From assembly GCA_016710285.1 (NCBI GenBank), contig JADJXR010000001.1, forward strand, positions 1,426,001 to 1,490,000: a DNA stretch of 64,000 bases, read 5' to 3'. Below, piece after piece: positions 27,373 through 37,300 of the stretch (positions are counted from its first letter, which is position 1; each line of letters starts with the position of its first letter). Both the position numbers and the translations under genes were made by a program. The notes below the pieces were generated by a model, which was given only the letters and a program-made list of their open reading frames with translations, did no database searches and was not told the origin of the DNA. This stretch comes from Chlorobiota bacterium. Lineage in GTDB: Bacteria; Bacteroidota; Ignavibacteria; OLB7.

Positions 27373-28152
27373 TTACTTGGTTGTAGTAAAAGACTTAGCC
27401 ATTACCACTTCATGTTCGGTTCGATACGTCTGTTTTGAGCTTTGAATCAGATTCCAAGCCGTATCAGATTTTAATGCTGCACGTACTTTTTGTTTAACCT
27501 GTTCACGATTTCCCAGTGCTGAAGCATCTTTATACTCGAACAAGAGGTAAGCATCCCAAGGTGCTCCTGTCGCATGATGGTTTAGAAAAATCCCATAACT
27601 GTTCAGCACCCCTTCTTTCAGCCAGCCATCGAATTGTGGAATTCCATAAGTGGCGATGTAAGCCGTGTAGCTGCCGCGATCAACCCATTGATAAGGAATC
27701 ATCACATAGATTGCGTCGCTTTGATTACCTCGTTTTCCTTGAAACCACTTGCGGTCAGCAAAGTATGTGGTGGCTGGTGTTATTGTTTTTAATAAATCCG
27801 AGGTTAAGCCACCGGGGTTAGTCCTTTCCAGTTTACGCCAACGATCCGTTTGCTCATATGTATCGAACTGGATAACTGCGCTCATATCCCATGTATTCTC
27901 ATCACAATGAGCATTGTATACCAGTAGATAATCAGCGATGATTCCATCTCGCTTATATTCTTCGAACTTTTTCACTCCTTCTTTTTCCATTCCTGTAATC
28001 ATTGCCGGACGATCGGCTGGTTTACAGCGATAGGTAATAAAGATGTGGGTCATGCCTGGCTTATTTTCTTGCGAATAGATAGCTAATGGAAAAACGATAT
28101 TACCTACCAGTAGAATCCAAATTGTTCTAAGGAGAGAGTATGTGTAGTTCAT
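27373..28152 (-). CDS. exported tandem ferredoxin-like-fold protein, paralogue A
   Basis: A 259-residue protein with an N-terminal signal segment (LLVGNIVFPLAIYSQ). The mature part seems to be two copies of one module. The first (about 35-110) reads IFITYRCKPADRP, then an Asp/Lys-rich helix and TWDMSAVIQFDTYEQTDRW. The second (about 150-235) reads IYVMIPYQWVDRG, FDGWLKEG, then WDAYLLFEYKDAS. This beta-alpha-beta-beta arrangement suits the dimeric alpha/beta-barrel superfamily (EthD, NIPSNAP and chlorite-dismutase relatives) in single-chain form; fold assignment is inference. It is paralogous to the next gene (28199-28978) and lies between two TonB receptor genes. Confidence 0.75.
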   Translation of the reverse strand: MNYTYSLLRTIWILLVGNIVFPLAIYSQENKPGMTHIFITYRCKPADRPAMITGMEKEGVKKFEEYKRDGIIADYLLVYNAHCDENTWDMSAVIQFDTYEQTDRWRKLERTNPGGLTSDLLKTITPATTYFADRKWFQGKRGNQSDAIYVMIPYQWVDRGSYTAYIATYGIPQFDGWLKEGVLNSYGIFLNHHATGAPWDAYLLFEYKDASALGNREQVKQKVRAALKSDTAWNLIQSSKQTYRTEHEVVMAKSFTTTK

Positions 28153-28198
28153 TGCGGCTTTGATTTGTGAATGGTTATGATTGCGTTTATATGGAACT

Positions 28199-28978
28199 TT
28201 ATTGCTTTGGGGTTATAACTCGTGCAGTACTTACCTCATATTCATTACGAAATTGAGATGAGATTTCACGAAGCAATTTCCAACCTGCATCTGTTTTAAG
28301 TGATGCTTCTGTTGCTGCACGTGCGGCATCCCTTTGTGACAAGCCACGCACGCCATCATACTCCAACAGAAGTAAAATATCCCACGGTTTACCTGGGTAA
28401 TGCTTGTTTAGCAGAATAGACCATGAACGCACAGCTCCTTCCTTCATCCAACCTGCGAATTGCGGTACCAAGACGCTATTAACAAAGTCTATATATACAC
28501 CGCGATCAGGGTGTTCGTAGGGAATCACCATATACAAAGCCGATGTTGGGTCGCCATTTTTCCCTGCTTGCCATTTTTGCTCCGATAAAAATGTTGCCGA
28601 CGGAGTTACTATCCGTAGTAATGCCGAGTCCAATCCTCCCGGATATACTTCTTCAATATCACGCCAGCGATCAGTTTGTTGATAATCGCTGAATGAAATC
28701 ACGGATAGCATATCCCATGTTGTTGTATCAACAAAAGAATTGAAGAGGAGCAAATAATCCTGAATCGCTCCTTCACGTTTCCATTGTGCAAACCGACGCT
28801 CCCCGTTTTTGCGCATCTCCTGTAGCAGCACTGGGCGGTCTCTGGGGTTACACCGATATGTAATTACAATACGTGTTGCCCCAACGGTATCGGGCAAGGA
28901 ATGCTGAGCAATCGCACCCACTACTACAGCTATGCTTCCGAGTAGAATACCCGCTGTATTCTTCAATATTCGCTTCAT
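28199..28978 (-). CDS. exported tandem ferredoxin-like-fold protein, paralogue B
   Basis: A 259-residue exported protein with a signal peptide ending VGAIAQ. It aligns end to end with the neighbouring gene: IVITYRCNPRDRP against IFITYRCKPADRP, TWDMLSVISFSDYQQTDRW against TWDMSAVIQFDTYEQTDRW, and a second half with VIPYEHPDRGVY and WDILLLLEYD. Conserved WDM, QTDRW and DRG residues may form a binding site. ATG at 28978 or 28984; 28978 gives the same length as the paralogue. It is 69 bases downstream of the siderophore-type receptor. Role unknown; processing of the imported ligand is a guess. Confidence 0.75.
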   Translation of the reverse strand: MKRILKNTAGILLGSIAVVVGAIAQHSLPDTVGATRIVITYRCNPRDRPVLLQEMRKNGERRFAQWKREGAIQDYLLLFNSFVDTTTWDMLSVISFSDYQQTDRWRDIEEVYPGGLDSALLRIVTPSATFLSEQKWQAGKNGDPTSALYMVIPYEHPDRGVYIDFVNSVLVPQFAGWMKEGAVRSWSILLNKHYPGKPWDILLLLEYDGVRGLSQRDAARAATEASLKTDAGWKLLREISSQFRNEYEVSTARVITPKQ

Positions 28979-29047
28979 ATGCATAGTTACCTGATTGATG
29001 AAGGAGTTATTACGATTGAAGGCTGAGAGATGATAGTGACGAGCAAC

Positions 29048-31468
29048 TCACAGCCGCATCTGTAGTGTTGTCCGCAGCATTCGTAACGCGCCCGGGACGA
29101 TCCGACTGGTTCCACCGCTAACGAAATATTTCTCATCACCTATATTATTCAGATTAATTGCAATGGTGGCTCTATCAAAGTCGTAAGATGCAAAACCATC
29201 CATACGAGTATACGACGGAAGGAAAAAGAGTGCTCCCGTACTGGTTGGAAACTCTGTTGGGCGTGCATCCATGCCCGTAAATCCGAAGCCTAATTTCAGA
29301 CCGCGTAAAACCCCATCGAAGTCATAAACAATACGAGCATTTCCAGTATTGTAAGGAACGTACGTGAGTCGTTGGCCAATACGTGCAACCGTTTCATCAG
29401 CCATAACACGAGCATCGGTATAGGCATAACCGGCTGATAGGTATAATCCATCAATCGGCATTATCGCTATATCCAGCTCAATACCTTTACTACGTGATTG
29501 GCCGGTCTGCACCCATACAGTATTTCCATTTGGATTTTTATCTCCAGTTTGGCTGAGTGCATTAGTATAATCAAGCTGGAACGCAGCAGCAGTTGCCCCA
29601 ATTCGGCCATCAAGCAATTCCGTTTTTATGCCAAATTCTATCTGCTTACCTATCTCCGGCTTGAAATCAATATTCCCTTCTGCGTTTTCCCGTTCGGCAT
29701 TTGTTGGTGAAAACGATGTACTGTATGAGCCATATACTGACATGTTTTTTGTTGGTAAAAGAATAATACCAGCACGCGGCGAGATTCCACTGTTTTTTTT
29801 ATCGAAGTCTAATTCCCCTCGAGTTTCTACATGCTTAATTAAGCCTTGGGTAAGCTGTGCACCTATCATCACCTGCACTTCATCAATAATTTTGATTTGA
29901 TCTTGCAGGTAAGCACCAAGGTAATCATTATCGAAGTAGCGATTAAACCCCGGCTTTGGTGGCAGTAGCGGTCGGGCGCTATGTACCGGATTATAAATAT
30001 TGATATTTAACGTTGAATCTCCGCGCAGATTTCTACGGTCAAAATGGATATCTTCAATCCCTACTGTAACCCCTCCAAGGATTGTATGCGACAACACACC
30101 AGTTTCTATCTTCCCTTCAATTGTTGCATCTAAATAGGTATAGTATCGCTCATTAAATTGATCACGCCAGTTACGTCGCATAGTTTCTCCATCAGAGTTT
30201 AACCCTGCGAATTCGAACAATTGCCGACCATCAATCCTTGCTGTATATCGTGCAGTTGAGCGTAATGTCCAATTCTCGTTAAAAGTATGGCGAAGCATAT
30301 AGCCGACTCCCCAGCCATAATCCCAGTAGTAATCGGTTGGTTCGTTAATCCGGGTACGGATATCAGGGATTTTACTAATGTCCCGGCTTGGCACTGGCAG
30401 ATATTCATCCCAACGACCTTTGTCAACGTTCACATTCATTGAAAATGTCACTTGAGTTGCATCACTGATATTCCAAGCTACCGAAGGAAACAGATCAAAA
30501 CTAGATTCTTCTATATCCTGACGAAAGGTCGTTGTGTTGATATGGCTACCAATTAGCCGGTATAACACATCGCCGCCATTACTAATTGGTCCAGTTATGT
30601 CTGCAGTTAGGCTCACACTGTTTTTAGCACCTAATGGCGAAAGTTCACTGGCATAGGTACTGTGGCGAACTTCAACGGTAGCTTCGTTTATGGCCTTTGG
30701 TTTTTTTGTGATATAGTTGATAACACCACCAAGCTGTGTGACGCCATACAGCGTTGTTGCCGGCCCCTTTAAAAATTCTATCCGATCAACAATTGCAGCT
30801 GGCGGTTCATGCTGGCGCCACACCCCGCCACTGATTCCATCAATTTGATACGGTATAAATCTGTCGTCCACAGAAAAACCACGGAGTATGTATGATTGCG
30901 CACGAGTCCCCCCACCTTGTGTTACTCCTGTCATATAGTTAAATGCATCATCCACACGATCAGCGCGTTGATCAGATAATTGCTCTGCCGTAACGATCTG
31001 CACGGCAGCTGGAGTTTCAATCAAGCGAGTAGATGTTTTTGTGGCAGTGCTGGACGTTGGTACACGATAAGCAGAACGTGGAGCAGTAACTACTACTGTT
31101 CCGGAAGGGCGTTCATCCAAAATGATTTGTAAACGCGTAATGCTTCCTGCATGTACCTCAATAGCAGTGCTGTATGGAGAGTGCCCTACATACGTTACTG
31201 TAAGTGTATACGTACCCACAGGAACATTACTTAGCATAAAATCTCCATGGCGGTCGGCAATCGCTCCGGTGGATGTTTTCTCCAACCGAATAGTTGCTGC
31301 ACCCAAAGCAGCACCTTCGCGTGATGTTACGCGGCCTTGGATCGTTCCAGTAGCAGGTGTTTGTTGTGCTTGGCTTACGGAAGCAGCAGCAGCCAATAGC
31401 AATGCAGCAACAAAACTTTTTTGTACCGAACCACGGTAGGTATCGGCATAATGTGAACAAGTGCTCAT
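29048..31468 (-). CDS. TonB-dependent siderophore-type receptor
   Basis: An 806-residue outer-membrane receptor. Signal peptide ending SVSQAQ, a CarboxypepD_reg-like domain (TIQGRVTSREGAALGAATIR), then a plug with PAAVQIVTAEQLSDQRADRV, SYILRGFSVDD and EFLKGPATTLYG, the pattern of ferric-siderophore receptors (FhuA/FoxA group). The barrel ends RTTLQMRL. ATG at 31468 is firm: GGAGG lies four bases upstream. It is first in a run of up to eight minus-strand genes. GC is low compared with the rest of the window. The ligand may be a ferric siderophore or haem; unproven. Confidence 0.93.
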   Translation of the reverse strand: MSTCSHYADTYRGSVQKSFVAALLLAAAASVSQAQQTPATGTIQGRVTSREGAALGAATIRLEKTSTGAIADRHGDFMLSNVPVGTYTLTVTYVGHSPYSTAIEVHAGSITRLQIILDERPSGTVVVTAPRSAYRVPTSSTATKTSTRLIETPAAVQIVTAEQLSDQRADRVDDAFNYMTGVTQGGGTRAQSYILRGFSVDDRFIPYQIDGISGGVWRQHEPPAAIVDRIEFLKGPATTLYGVTQLGGVINYITKKPKAINEATVEVRHSTYASELSPLGAKNSVSLTADITGPISNGGDVLYRLIGSHINTTTFRQDIEESSFDLFPSVAWNISDATQVTFSMNVNVDKGRWDEYLPVPSRDISKIPDIRTRINEPTDYYWDYGWGVGYMLRHTFNENWTLRSTARYTARIDGRQLFEFAGLNSDGETMRRNWRDQFNERYYTYLDATIEGKIETGVLSHTILGGVTVGIEDIHFDRRNLRGDSTLNINIYNPVHSARPLLPPKPGFNRYFDNDYLGAYLQDQIKIIDEVQVMIGAQLTQGLIKHVETRGELDFDKKNSGISPRAGIILLPTKNMSVYGSYSTSFSPTNAERENAEGNIDFKPEIGKQIEFGIKTELLDGRIGATAAAFQLDYTNALSQTGDKNPNGNTVWVQTGQSRSKGIELDIAIMPIDGLYLSAGYAYTDARVMADETVARIGQRLTYVPYNTGNARIVYDFDGVLRGLKLGFGFTGMDARPTEFPTSTGALFFLPSYTRMDGFASYDFDRATIAINLNNIGDEKYFVSGGTSRIVPGALRMLRTTLQMRL

Positions 31469-31629
31469 TAATCCTCCATATGTTATTGACCCTACAACCA
31501 ATCACTCACTATTTCCCCTGCTATCCCATTTAGCCCATTTGGCAAATAAGGATTGCTGGGGTACTGCGGAGCATCCCAATTTTTGCGTTATTCCAACGCA
31601 GCAGTTTTGATTTAGGGAAAAATATCCCC

Positions 31630-31659
31630 CCCCTTTTTTCAGTGATGAGAAAAAAGGGG
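31630..31659. promoter_or_regulatory. inverted repeat in the leader of the TonB receptor gene
   Basis: CCCCTTTTTTC at 31630-31640 and its reverse complement at 31649-31659. It lies about 160 bases upstream of the receptor start. It could be an operator (iron or metal regulator) or an RNA hairpin; it does not match the Fur-box pattern I know. Confidence 0.4.
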
Positions 31660-31980
31660 TTGCAGCAGTTTTGTGTGCTGCGGTAAATATTCAGTTATGG
31701 CAAAGCAATTCCTTCCCTGCCAGGAATAACCCAATTAGCAGGAAGCCCGTGTGGGCATTCGTGTTATGCGATTTGTAGGTTTGTGATGGGCAGAAGCACC
31801 AGCAGACAACAGCAGCGCAGAGAGCAAGGGGAACGAAGTTGTCTCAAGTGTCTGTACGGCGATGTGCCCAGTGTAGCAGGCCGGGCCGCCCCTAACGGCA
31901 GCCTGCATTGCGGATGTGCGAATACAGACCCCGCCAATAGCGAAAGTGTCACACGGGAAGAAAAAAAGCTTTGTTCCGCT

Positions 31981-32029
31981 CAACAAACACACAGCCCCCC
32001 CGAAACCACTCGGCTTCGGAAGGGCTGTG
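31981..32029 (-). terminator. intrinsic terminator of the fibronectin-III gene
   Basis: The arms at about 31990-31997 and 32022-32029 pair (ACAGCCC with GGGCTGT), with an inner CCGAA/TTCGG stem, and TGTTTGTTG follows on the minus strand. It is about 75 bases after the stop at 32105. Confidence 0.75.
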
Positions 32030-32104
32030 CAGGGCCATAGGTTGGAAAATGATTTGGCGATAATTATCCGCTGCTCATTTTTTTATTGCTCAATTATTGA
32101 TGAT

Positions 32105-34129
32105 TTACGGCAGCTGGTACATCAGTTCGGTTCGGTCCAGGCTTTCGCGCCCGTTGCGGTCAATGGCGGCAACGGCGTAGAAGTAGATTTTCCCCTGCTC
32201 GGCGGTTGCGTCCTCAAACGTTGTGCCGGCCGGAATTGGCGCGGCGGAAAGTTGCTGCGGTTCCTCGCGCCCGGTTTTCCGGTAGATCACATATCCGTTT
32301 ACCCGCTCGTCCAACGCTGGGTCCCATTCCAACCGCGCGCCCCGCTCCGCTTTTGTGGCCATCAGCCCGCCCGGGGGGGGCAATGGGCGCAGGTATCGGG
32401 TCATGGATAGGAACTGCGTTGGCTTCCCCTCAACCCCGTAATCGCTGATTGGGCGGATGCGGTACAGATACTCCAGATCCCCCTCGGCCGTTGAATCGGT
32501 GAAGGTTCCGGACCCCACCGCCACGGTCGCCACCCGCTCCCAACGCTCGGTGGTTGCCGGCGCGCGTTCGATGATGATGCTTCTGACGGTGTTGTCGTTT
32601 GATTCACCCCAGAACAGGCGGTTGCCGTATGGCTCGGACCAACCACGGAAGGTGAGCGGGGCCAGCGGAAGCTCCTGAAGCTCGGGGCGCGCAGCCGTGG
32701 GGACGGAGTAGCGGCTGACAAACCCGGAGTAGTTAATCGCCTGCACCAAGTACCAGTAGGTGGCTTTTGATGAAAGATGCGAGTCGCTATCCTGATAGAA
32801 ATTGGTGTCCTTGCTGATAAGCTGCGAGACTTGCTGAAGCTCACCATTCAGGCTTTCGGAGCGATAGACGAAGTAGCCTTGCAGGTCCGGTTCGTCGTTG
32901 GGTTCCCACTCAATCCGCACCCCCTGGCGATTGCCGGTTGCTGAAACGTATTGCGGGGGGAAGGGTGCGCGGAAGTTGCGGTAGTAGCCGATTGCGTGCG
33001 CGCTTTGCTCGGAGCGATTCCCGGCGCGGTCAATCGAGACCATCCGGTAGAAGTATTGCATGTTCGGGGCCGCCTTCCGGTCCTCGTAGATCGTGTCGGT
33101 TGCGGGGACCGCGTCGTCGTTGATCTTCTCGAACAAGGAGTCGGAGTTTGTGCTCCGGTAGATGTCGTAGCTGGCAAGGTCGTCGGCAACTGGTGGCTGC
33201 CACGTCACGGCAATCCCAAGCCCCGAGGGCTGCGCAACGATTGGCCCGGGCGGTGGCGGGGCAACCTTGTCGCCCGGTGTGGCTTTGATGATAACACGGC
33301 GGCTTTCGTTGCCAACAAAATCAACCGAGACAACGGCGTACCAGTAGGTGTGGTCGTCAATCAAGCCGGTATCGGTTAGCGCACCTTGCCCGGGTTTGTC
33401 GTCGGTAGAAATCATCAGCAGGTCGCGGTGGTTCAGCTTGATATAATGGCTGGCGGAATCAACCGCGCGGTACACGCGGTAGGTGAACGCGCCAACATCA
33501 GCTGGGTTCTGTTCCCATGTTATTTCAATCTTCCCTTGCTGTTCCAATGCCTTCACGTTGATTGGCCCCAGCCCTGCCGAAGCCGGGCGGCCATAGACCA
33601 CGGCGATTGGCGAGGTCCGCTTGGATTCATCGCCAGCCTTGCTGACGTAGGTAACTTCGTACTCATACTGCTTCCCGGTCTCCACGTTCCGGTCGCGGTA
33701 CAGCATCCCCAACACTTCTTGAAGCTCCAAGTTGAACATGGCCAACTTGATTGCCTGCATGCTGTTGGCTTGGAACATCTTCCACGCTTCCTCCCGGGAT
33801 TTTTTGTCCAGCGCAAGCGTGATAAGGTCCAGCGCGTGGCCATGCTCCCGCTCGGCATCTTGCAGCGTTGCGGCGCGGCTAACCGGCGTGGTGGTGATGC
33901 GGCGGAACTCCGTTTCCCCTTCGGCGCGGCGGTAGATGTGGAACCCGATCCACCCCTTCCCGCCAACCGGCGCGCCGGGGTGATACAGCCGTGGCTCGGC
34001 AAACAGAATAACGTTCCCGTCCGGCGAAGAAAAGGCTTTTGCCCTGGGCGAATCCTGGGCGTTGGCCGGAAGAGTAATCGCCGCAACAAGCAGCAGAACG
34101 AAAGCGTGGAGTATGGCGTTGAATTTCAT
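32105..34129 (-). CDS. secreted multi-fibronectin-III protein
   Basis: A 674-residue exported protein with a signal peptide ending LPANAQ. After an N-terminal domain containing a helical insert (about 75-130), the chain carries about five fibronectin type III domains. Each shows the W...P core and a closing YWY/YFY pattern, for example IEITWEQNP, IAVTWQPPV, VRIEWEPND and ARLEWDPAL. The domains are followed by TYWYAVVSVDFVGN-like strands. No T9SS sorting domain is present and the chain ends LMYQLP. It has its own promoter element and terminator and shares the promoter type with the next two genes, suggesting a joint surface structure. Confidence 0.85.
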   Translation of the reverse strand: MKFNAILHAFVLLLVAAITLPANAQDSPRAKAFSSPDGNVILFAEPRLYHPGAPVGGKGWIGFHIYRRAEGETEFRRITTTPVSRAATLQDAEREHGHALDLITLALDKKSREEAWKMFQANSMQAIKLAMFNLELQEVLGMLYRDRNVETGKQYEYEVTYVSKAGDESKRTSPIAVVYGRPASAGLGPINVKALEQQGKIEITWEQNPADVGAFTYRVYRAVDSASHYIKLNHRDLLMISTDDKPGQGALTDTGLIDDHTYWYAVVSVDFVGNESRRVIIKATPGDKVAPPPPGPIVAQPSGLGIAVTWQPPVADDLASYDIYRSTNSDSLFEKINDDAVPATDTIYEDRKAAPNMQYFYRMVSIDRAGNRSEQSAHAIGYYRNFRAPFPPQYVSATGNRQGVRIEWEPNDEPDLQGYFVYRSESLNGELQQVSQLISKDTNFYQDSDSHLSSKATYWYLVQAINYSGFVSRYSVPTAARPELQELPLAPLTFRGWSEPYGNRLFWGESNDNTVRSIIIERAPATTERWERVATVAVGSGTFTDSTAEGDLEYLYRIRPISDYGVEGKPTQFLSMTRYLRPLPPPGGLMATKAERGARLEWDPALDERVNGYVIYRKTGREEPQQLSAAPIPAGTTFEDATAEQGKIYFYAVAAIDRNGRESLDRTELMYQLP

Positions 34130-34181
34130 AGCTCTGCAAGCAGAAGTCCATTGATGAAAAGTGCTGGTTGGAATCGCTTAT

Positions 34182-34227
34182 CAATGTAGGCCGCAGTGAT
34201 TACAGAAAGGGGGGCGGGGGACTACAC
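34182..34227 (-). promoter_or_regulatory. shared promoter/operator motif, copy 1 (fibronectin-III gene)
   Basis: Read on the minus strand: TGTAGT, 15 bases, CTGTAATC, 9 bases, TACATTG. The last element fits the Bacteroidota -7 box (TAnnTTTG-like) and lies 52 bases before the ATG at 34129. Element order, sequence and spacing are the same in two further copies. Confidence 0.75.
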
Positions 34228-34265
34228 AACGCAGGATTCCCCCAAAAACACCACCTCCGCAACGT

Positions 34266-34300
34266 AAACGCCCGCACCATCGGTGTTGATGATGCGGGCG
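34266..34300 (-). terminator. probable terminator of the 1889-residue protein gene
   Basis: CGCCCGCA at 34269-34276 pairs with TGCGGGCG at 34293-34300; an inner CATC/GATG stem forms after one mismatch. On the minus strand only TTT follows, so termination may be partial. It lies 36 bases after the stop at 34337. Confidence 0.6.
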
Positions 34301-34336
34301 CGGTTGTTCCCCCCTTGCCTTGTTTAGCTTTTGCGG

Positions 34337-37300
34337 TTATTGGCAACCAAGCGAGAAATCGAACTCCCAGCCTTTGTTCCCCGCGTAGTCAACCACTGCA
34401 GTGATGCAGGGGCAGAATTTACACCATTCATCGCAGGAGCTGTTGGCATCGCATGGCCAGATCCACGCTTTGGCGTTGAACTTGGCATGGCCGTGGAATT
34501 TCAGCAGGCTGTTCTTGTATTCGATTGCCGCTTGCAGATCAATGGAGGCGGTGAACCCAACCACCCAAAGGTCCAGCGCTGCGTTGCCGGCAATTTTGAT
34601 TCCGCCGGCAAGATTGCCGTTCCAGTCAATCGCGCCGAACAGGTAGTAGCCGAACTCCAACTGGAAGACATCGCCGCTCTTTCCAACTTTTGGATAGACC
34701 ATGCTGGCATCCATGTGGAAGCCATTCAGCGTCTGGTTATCCGGGTGGAACGTGACCGGAAGCGTGTGCTTGAAGCCCTGGTAGTTCTTTCCAACAAAGG
34801 CTTGCACCTGCAGCGTGGCAATCATCGGGAAGGTGAAGGTTGCGCCACCACCCACAAACCAGTAGACCCCAGCTTTCACCTCGAAGTCAATAAACGCCGT
34901 CACCTTCACGCCGCTTTTGTTCAGCCCAAACTGGACCGATCCGGCAAAGCGTTTCTGCGGGATGTCAATCACGATGTGGGCCTCGCCAATCTGCACCCCA
35001 AGCGTCTTCAGCCATGCATCGCCCTGGATGATTGGGCCGTTCGGTGTGGTTTCCACCTGCACCTGGACCGTAAGCTCCATTGATTCTTTTCCGGCAGCGG
35101 TTGCCACGGATCCGCCGAACCCAAAGGCCCAGTATCCATTGTTCCGCGCAAGCATCCCCGAGACCCCGGTAATCGCCACCGGCCCAATCGGTATCGGCGG
35201 GATATTGGCCGCAATTTTGATCTTCCAGTTGTTGCCGTCCTTGTAGTAAAACTCGCCCGACACCGCCAGAATCGGCGCAACCTCTAACATCCCGCTTCCC
35301 CCAAACGCGGTGTCGCTCCACTGTGCCGAAAGCGAGACTTTCACCGGTCCAGCATTGAAGCCGAAGCCGATCTTCTCGATGGCAAAAGTTTTATCCTCAA
35401 AGATTCGGACGTTCCCGGCTTGGATGCTTAGCAGTGGGATGCTGAAGGCCACGCCACCTTTCACGAAGATGAATTTCTTCTGCTTGGCGGCATCGAACCC
35501 GAACTCGATGGATTGAAGCTCGAACGTCACCACGTTCATCAGCTTCACCGACTGGTTGAAGGCAATGGTTCCGTAGAAGCTGCCGGTGTCGTTGTAGATC
35601 AAGTTCTGGAACTCAATCGGCTTGCTCAGCTGCGGGATCAATAGCTTCCCACTGAAGGTGAAGTAATGATTCTCCGGGGTGATCTGTTGGTTAGCCCCGG
35701 TCCCGGTCGTGTCCGATGGATTGGTGCCGAACCCAAGCCCTGACAGGGTGAACTGCGCGCCCAGGACGTTGATTGGCGGCGTTCCCGGGTCCATCTTCAC
35801 CTGCACCCCCATGAACTTCCCTTCCTTGTTGATGAACATATTCTCGAACCGGAATTTCCGGTTGCCCAGCTTGGTCAGCACCACGTAGCCGCCGGCGATA
35901 ATCCCTTGCTGGTTCCATGCAAACGAGGTGTCGGCAAACTTGAAGGCTTTCAGGTCAATCTCGAACGGAGTGCTCATATCCAGCTTCACTTGCTCGAACT
36001 GGATATCCATTTTTGCTGCGGTCCCCTTGTTCTTGAATTCCAGCAGGTTGATCTTGATCGTCTTGTTGATCTTCGGAATCGTCAGCGAGCCGACGTACTT
36101 GAAGCCGGTGGTGTCGAACGTGGTTTTGGTGTAATCCACCGCCACCTTGAAGCCCCACATATTCACCTCCACTTCGTTGCTTGTCACCTTGAAGACGTTT
36201 CCGCCGTGGAACGCGCCATCGGCCCAGAACCCAAGCGATTTGGAGTAGGCCCCGGCTGCGGTTGCGCCGTCGCTCAGCTTCTCCGGAATCCATTGCGACC
36301 CAGGAAGAATTTTTGGAATGAACGGCAGCAGCTTCAACTCCTTCCCACGGATTGCCCCGGTTTTCAGGACCGTGTCGTACTCCACTTTCAGGAAGTCTTC
36401 GCCGCCGGTGAGCTTTGCGTCAAGGGCCTCGAAGAGGCTCACGGGCATTTCGGAGTAGGGGAAGTAGTAGGCCAGGGCCACCGGTTTCATGGTGGTTCCA
36501 TCAACCTCCAAGTTCTCGAACAGGAACTCAAACGAACTGCTTTTTGATCCCGCTTTGAACATCAGGTTGTTCGGCACTTTGAACTTCCCTTTCAGGTACT
36601 TGTTCCCCGCTGGCGCGTCGGTGACGGTGTCCACAATGATTGCGAACCCGTAGACGGAGTCAATGGGGGAATCGGCCAGCTGCAGGTCCACGTTCTTTTT
36701 CTGTTGCCCTTTTTGCAACGCCTGCACCTCCGTTTTCCCCAAGATGAATTTCGGTTTGGCGACCTGGACGTTCAGCTTCACGCCGGTTGGGACGTTCCGC
36801 AGGATGTACTCGCCGGCAGCATTGGTTTTTGCCGAAACGCCCGGAACCCCCGCTATCGTCACCGATGCCGAGTCAATCGGCCCGCCGCCCACTTTCTTTG
36901 TCACCTTGCCGTAAATCCGCGCCCCTTGGGTCATCTTAATCGTCAGCGGCTGGTTCAACCCCTCGTTGATGACTTTGGTGGAGCTGAAGTTCTTGTAATC
37001 AAATCCGCCGGTGGTGTCGGCAATCACAAGAACGTTTTGCTGGCCAAGTTGCAGCCCGCTGAAGGTCGCCAATCCGGCAACGTTCGTCTTCTCGGTTTTG
37101 CTGCCGATGGTGACCGATGCGTTCGCCAAGAAGTTGCCGGTGACGCTATCCTTCACCGTCACTTTAATCTCCCCATTTGGTTTGGCCAGATAGACCGTGA
37201 CGCTCTTCTGGTTATCCTTCGGAACCGTAACCAGCACCGATTTATCGGCGAACATCGGGTAGGAAATCACAAGGTTGACCACGCCGGTCGGGACATCCTC

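Larger units (their letters stand above)
31469..32104. other. 636-bp upstream region of the TonB receptor locus
   Basis: No convincing gene. It contains an 11-bp perfect inverted repeat (31630-31640 with 31649-31659, loop of eight) that could fold in the receptor leader, and the terminator of the upstream fibronectin-III gene at 31981-32029. A minus-strand frame at 31735-31992 encodes 85 residues with a His pair but has no ribosome site or clear signal peptide, and was not called. No cobalamin or TPP riboswitch core was recognised. Confidence 0.5.

Noticed and set aside
31735..31992. 85-residue minus-strand frame upstream of the TonB receptor
   Set aside because: No ribosome site, mixed composition, overlaps another frame of similar quality; insufficient evidence.
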